In this document: positions 6,401-8,325 of the stretch, piece after piece
Layout: each line of letters starts with the position of its first letter
Numbering within the stretch: the stretch's first letter is position 1
From: Asaia bogorensis
Lineage (GTDB): Bacteria > Pseudomonadota > Alphaproteobacteria > Acetobacterales > Acetobacteraceae
Direction: 5' to 3'
Length of the DNA: 8,325 nt
Assembly: GCA_945871455.1 (NCBI GenBank)
Contig: CAMBXJ010000174.1
Location: 1-8,325 of the forward strand
Translations under genes and position numbers: made by a program
The notes under the pieces: model-generated
Seen by the model: the letters and a program-made list of their open reading frames with translations, nothing else
Database searches by the model: none
What the model was told of the DNA's origin: nothing

Positions 6401-8325
6401 CGGTTCGCGCGCCAACGCTTCCAAACGCGGCCCATCTCGGCGACGCCAGCACCGATCGCCGCGACAAAGCAGCCGGGCGACCTGCACCCATTGCTGCAAG
6501 ACAATGTGTCCCGGTTCGGGCAGATCGCGTTTAGCCTGAAACTGGATGTCACCGCGGTTTGGTTCCGGGACCATCGTTTGCATCAGCAATCCGTCCTGCC
6601 GGCGTCCGCTATCATGGAACTGGCGCGGGAAGCGATCAGCCGAGCGACACACAGGCCGGTCAGCCGCATCACAAGCCTGCGCTTTCAGCGACCGATCACG
6701 ACGACCTCAAACGGGCCGCTCAAGATTGCGCTGGAACCTCGCGGGAACGGCGCCAGCTTTGCCCTGACAGATGCCAATAACGTCGTCTATGCGGAAGGCA
6801 AGGCGGATACTGATCCGATCCCCGTAGCGCCAACTCGGTTCGACGTGCCGGCACTGAAAGCCCGGCTACGAAGCCATTTTACCCCCGGCGAGATCTATGC
6901 GCGCTTCCGTCGCCTCGGGTTCGACTACGGTGCGAGCTTTCAGGTTGTCACCGCGCTGCACGCCAGCACTGACGAGGTGCTTGCGGAACTGACCTCGCCT
7001 TCCTTTGTGGATGACCGCATCTCGCTTGACCCCGCGTTGCTCGACGGAGCCATTCAGTCGGCTATTGGCCTGCTCCTCGTTAAGGACGAAGCGCTCTCCT
7101 CCGTTGTGCCTGTGTCCATGGGACAGGTGACGCTCCATGGACAGCTCCGCAATGCGTGCCTGGCCTATGTCTCGTTATTGTCGATGGACAACGATGTCCG
7201 GCGACTGAAGATCGCTGTAATGGATACCGATGGACGAGCCATCGCGACATTGGACGAGGTCGCCATTCGGGTCGTGGCGGCCGAACGCCGGGACGATGCT
7301 ATTCTGACGTTTGTTCCGAATTGGGTACCGGTTCCTATCCCGGCCGCCGATCGACCCTCCCAAGTTGTGTTGTTCGATCGGGATGAAATCTTGTGGCAGC
7401 AACTGGGGTGCGATGCGATCCTGGTTCGCCCGGGCAGTGCATTTTGTCGCCTGGAGCAGCGCTCGTTTGCGATCGACCCAGCGAATCCGCAAGATTACGT
7501 CCGATTGCTGACCACTCTGCAGTCGGAAGGACTGGCGGTGCGGACAGTATGGCATTTGTGGTCCTGCCAACAGGTTGCCTTCGACATGCGGTCTGCGACA
7601 AACGAAGCAATAGACGTAAGCCTGCGCTTCGGATTGCACTCCGTCTTTACACTCGCCGCCGGCCTGGCAAGGCAGACGTCGGGCGATGCCGTTACGCTGT
7701 TGCACGTCCATACGGCCGGCCCGACCGCACCATCTTTGCACGCGCCCATCGCTGCGTTCGGGGCGGCCTTGCGTCGAGAGAATCCAGCGCTGCGCGTGGC
7801 ATCCGTCAGCCTTTCCAGCGCAGAGATTCCCAACATCATCGCAAACCTGTCAGCGGAAACCGCCCTTGCGCTGAGCGGCATCGACAACGACATCCGTTGG
7901 GACGATGCCGGCACGAGGGCGGTGCAGCGGCTACGCCCGTTCGCGCTTCAGACCACCCAGGCACCAACACTACGCAAACAATGCGTCATTCTATTGACCG
8001 GCGCGTTGGGCGGCATCGGACACCACATCGCGCGTCACCTCGCAGCCCTCTACCAGGCCCGCCTGGTATTGATGGGCCGTTCCGCATCTGGAGCGACCGA
8101 CGACGCGTTAGTCGCCGCGATCCGCTCGACCGGTGGAGACGCCTTCTATGTCGCGGGCGACGTCGCTAACGAAACTGATGTCAGAAGCGCCGTTGCACTG
8201 GCGAAGTCCCGGTTCGGTGTCTTGCACGGCGTCATTCACGGCGCTGGAATCACCCGGGATCGGTTTTTGTTGCACAAGCACTCGAATGATCTCGATGCGG
8301 TCCTGGCCCCCAAACTTTTCGGCAC
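3434..8325 (+). CDS. trans-AT type I polyketide synthase, partial at 3' end: C-MT-ACP-KS-flank-DH-KR...
   Basis: The second assembly-line subunit is read from GTG 3434 with no stop to the window edge (1630 codons visible). Domain order: C-methyltransferase (about 11-329), ACP (about 340-412, Ser373), KS (443-848, Cys596/His732/His772), trans-AT flanking region ending LPGYRFARQRF (986-996), dehydratase (about 1018-1284, His1047/Asp1204) and KR (from about 1293, catalytic Lys1627 just inside the window). It opens in mid-module: its C-MT-ACP pair completes the module begun by the KS that ends the preceding gene. Only about ten residues precede the C-MT lid, so there is no room for a separate N-terminal docking domain. 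The next module is KS-DH-KR; its ACP and anything further are beyond the window. No AT motif is seen. The composition matches gene 1, and the C-MT-ACP-KS block is a clear paralogue of the one in gene 1. Operon partner of gene 1 through the GTGA overlap. The product is unknown. Confidence 0.97.
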   Translation, partial: MTRRIDPFAALDPYAVLLLRQAVGQQDIAALALPRHQRLVSALLHLLRAAPPQSAHATEVRANLLSAAPDLSAHVKLLEHCASHLIEVICGRAMASDVMFPAGSMSLVEPVYQGSRWTDHFNNLTAAAVARAVATCVSRNDTGLVRILEVGAGTGGTSGAVLAALEPYRDSVSYDYTDVSPGFIQHGKRIHGLNRPFLTARLLDLERPPKPQGFEAGSYDVVLGTNVVHATSRIATSLDHINGLLRNGGLLLLNEITRSGAFASMTFGLLDGWWAFLDAEVRLPDAPVLSAAGWRHMLSGAGFNTPAAFGWTDPPEESFQCLFVAAKIADVASRATPSRDLRPVLAEHLAGLLGLDPTELAADRPLADYGVDSIVAPQFVTVLNQRLGSRLVPTDIFNCATLAGLAEHLRTMPLDSPGEATPCSPEGAVSHSPPPTPEPASRDIAVIGLSCRFPGARDANEFWRNLVAGKSSITEVPADRWVTTGTGQTRWGGFLEDHDCFDPEFFNLSWREAEAMSPQQRVFLEQAWNALENAGYGKRGLSGQRCGVYVGAAPDGYGVNQNDSLSSLGGSLAIMSARISYLLDLKGPSLPLDTACSSSLVAVHLACQSLLSGDCDMALAGGVSILMTDHRLHSFLDDAGMLSPTGQCHTFDAAADGFVPGEGVGIVVLKRLDQALADRDAIIGVIKGSGVNQDGRTSGITAPSGPAQSALEEMVYQRAGVSPSAIGLVEAHGTGTQLGDPIEVNALANTFRRHTDRTAFCALGSVKTNVGHTLTAAGIAGLIKILLSVRNETIPPHLNYESENPEVNFTETPFFVPRQALPWHGVPRLAAVSSFGFSGTNAHVVVANAPIRKPLGAPATATPSLILLSARSSDALDARRQDLLDWLRDNTPDLRDLAYTLSHGRGHFEHRLALIVDSIDALREWRGTVLQSESLVLPARGNQDTEMATFLSAQPPDLGLIADCFVRGGDGDWSRLAAQGANRLALPGYRFARQRFQTRPISATPAPIAATKQPGDLHPLLQDNVSRFGQIAFSLKLDVTAVWFRDHRLHQQSVLPASAIMELAREAISRATHRPVSRITSLRFQRPITTTSNGPLKIALEPRGNGASFALTDANNVVYAEGKADTDPIPVAPTRFDVPALKARLRSHFTPGEIYARFRRLGFDYGASFQVVTALHASTDEVLAELTSPSFVDDRISLDPALLDGAIQSAIGLLLVKDEALSSVVPVSMGQVTLHGQLRNACLAYVSLLSMDNDVRRLKIAVMDTDGRAIATLDEVAIRVVAAERRDDAILTFVPNWVPVPIPAADRPSQVVLFDRDEILWQQLGCDAILVRPGSAFCRLEQRSFAIDPANPQDYVRLLTTLQSEGLAVRTVWHLWSCQQVAFDMRSATNEAIDVSLRFGLHSVFTLAAGLARQTSGDAVTLLHVHTAGPTAPSLHAPIAAFGAALRRENPALRVASVSLSSAEIPNIIANLSAETALALSGIDNDIRWDDAGTRAVQRLRPFALQTTQAPTLRKQCVILLTGALGGIGHHIARHLAALYQARLVLMGRSASGATDDALVAAIRSTGGDAFYVAGDVANETDVRSAVALAKSRFGVLHGVIHGAGITRDRFLLHKHSNDLDAVLAPKLFG
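3464..4420 (+). other. C-methyltransferase (C-MT) domain of split module B
   Basis: SAM-dependent alpha-carbon methylation of the module B beta-ketoacyl-ACP. It starts almost at the protein N-terminus (ALDPYAVLLL). The lid repeats the gene 1 pattern with DVMFPAGSMSLVEPVYQG. SAM motif LEVGAGTGGTS is at 3875, then YTDVS, then GTNVVHAT with candidate catalytic His (4118-4120). A Glu is again exactly 26 residues on (4196-4198, LLLLNE), followed by FGLLDGWW. All motifs are intact. No KR or DH shares this module. Confidence 0.94.
4451..4669 (+). other. acyl carrier protein (ACP) domain of module B
   Basis: The attachment Ser (4550-4552) lies in DYGVDSIVAPQFVTVLN, with DIFNCATLAGLAEHL as the following helix. 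It is a single ACP with an intact phosphopantetheine site. Helix II after the Ser (IVAPQF) departs from the usual (I/L)xxxEL pattern, lacking the conserved Glu that often contacts partner domains. A Pro-rich linker (about 4670-4759) leads to the KS. Confidence 0.93.
4760..5977 (+). other. ketosynthase (KS) domain of module C
   Basis: It runs from DIAVIGLSCRFPG to SGTNAHVVVAN, 406 residues. The active site is complete: DTACSSS (Cys 5219-5221), EAHGTGT (His 5627-5629) and NVGHTLTAAG (His 5747-5749). Compared with the KS of gene 1 it lacks about ten residues between RW and GGFL (no YDPDPxxPG loop) and about six residues before SARISY. MDPQQR reads MSPQQR. It should take the alpha-methyl-beta-keto chain from module B, and an elongating role is expected. 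The unusual loops may reflect that substrate. Confidence 0.95.
5978..6421 (+). other. trans-AT KS flanking region of module C (no AT)
   Basis: About 137 residues separate the KS from the end motif LPGYRFARQRF (6389-6421), where LPTYPFxRxRYW is usual. TLSHGRGHFEHRLALIV corresponds to TLARGRSHLKHRAAFAV after the first KS. No acyltransferase serine motif is present, which again supports trans loading of the extender. Confidence 0.88.
6485..7285 (+). other. dehydratase (DH) domain, with altered HxxxGxxxxP motif
   Basis: Double-hotdog domain that removes water from a beta-hydroxyacyl-ACP. It starts at LHPLL. The catalytic His (6572-6574) lies in RDHRLHQQSVLPASAIMELA: His and the +9 Pro are kept but the +4 Gly is Gln (6584-6586). 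FDYGASF stands for the usual YGPxF. The catalytic Asp (7043-7045) is in DPALLDGAIQ, a good DxxxQ, preceded by DPALLD where HPALLD is common. Both catalytic residues are present, so dehydration is the default reading. A modified role such as pyran synthase or double-bond isomerase is less likely, because those usually alter the Asp or the Pro. Confidence 0.9.
7310..8325 (+). other. ketoreductase (KR) domain of module C, partial at 3' end
   Basis: NADPH-dependent beta-keto reduction. The structural subdomain begins at FVPNWVPV and includes PIAAFGAALRRENPALRVASV. The catalytic half has the SDR cofactor motif LLTGALGGIGHHIARHL (TGxxxGxG, 8000-8020), then VIHGAGITRDRFLL and the catalytic Lys in VLAPKLFG (8312-8314). 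Asp (8258-8260) aligns with the last Asp of the LDD motif that marks B-type KRs, predicting a D-configured alcohol. The Ser, Tyr and Asn positions fall past the window end, so activity cannot be confirmed here. Confidence 0.92.

Noticed and set aside
6485..7285. Pyran synthase or double-bond-shifting domain instead of a DH
   Set aside because: Both catalytic residues (His and Asp in DxxxQ) and the motif Pro are present, while those variants usually lose the Asp or the Pro. Kept only as a remote alternative.
7393..8169. 258-codon plus-strand open frame
   Set aside because: It is in another frame inside the KR region of gene 2. The Arg-rich translation has no motif, whereas the gene 2 frame gives clear KR motifs.
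3713..8325. First in-frame ATG, near 3713, as the start of gene 2
   Set aside because: It would delete the C-MT lid, whose sequence matches the gene 1 C-MT. The GTG at 3434 has a proper Shine-Dalgarno sequence and a stop-start overlap.
1..8325. tRNA or rRNA genes, CRISPR array, insertion sequence, promoter or terminator
   Set aside because: The whole window is continuous PKS coding sequence. I saw no direct-repeat array, transposase, RNA gene, or intergenic space for a promoter or terminator.

Overview
The window lies wholly inside a modular type I polyketide synthase (PKS) gene cluster of the trans-acyltransferase (trans-AT) type. It holds two consecutive plus-strand genes, both cut by the window edges. 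By eye the DNA is about 60% G+C with strong G/C preference at third codon positions. That fits a high-GC bacterium such as a proteobacterium or a symbiont of similar composition, but nothing here fixes the taxon. No transport, regulatory, RNA or mobile-element sequence is present.

Layout. Gene 1 (window start to 3437) supplies the end of a ketoreductase (KR), then a C-methyltransferase (C-MT), an acyl carrier protein (ACP), a ketosynthase (KS), a trans-AT KS flanking region and a 36-residue C-terminal tail. Gene 2 starts at a GTG at 3434, overlapping the gene 1 stop codon by four bases (GTGA) behind a good Shine-Dalgarno sequence. It reads without a stop to the window end (1630 codons) as C-MT, ACP, KS, flanking region, dehydratase (DH) and the first part of a KR. 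There is no gene-free stretch longer than 300 bases, and the minus strand holds only shadow frames.

How it works together. Neither KS is followed by an AT domain. Only about 120 to 140 residues separate each KS from its terminal YPF/YRF-type linker, so malonyl units must come from a separate AT. Three modules are visible: (A) ...KR-C-MT-ACP, ending in gene 1; (B) a split module whose KS ends gene 1 and whose C-MT-ACP opens gene 2; (C) KS-DH-KR..., incomplete. If they act in order and all domains are active, the inferred intermediate ends in -CH(OH)-CH(CH3)-C(=O)-CH(CH3)-CH=CH-CO-S-ACP. It would have two adjacent SAM-derived methyl branches around an unreduced ketone, followed by a double bond.

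Points worth a second look: the KS//C-MT break inside a module with no obvious N-terminal docking domain, the non-reducing methylating module, a DH whose HxxxGxxxxP motif has Gln in place of Gly, and a contracted, divergent second KS. The class of system is well known. Any novelty lies in this architecture and its unknown product, not in a new kind of machinery.
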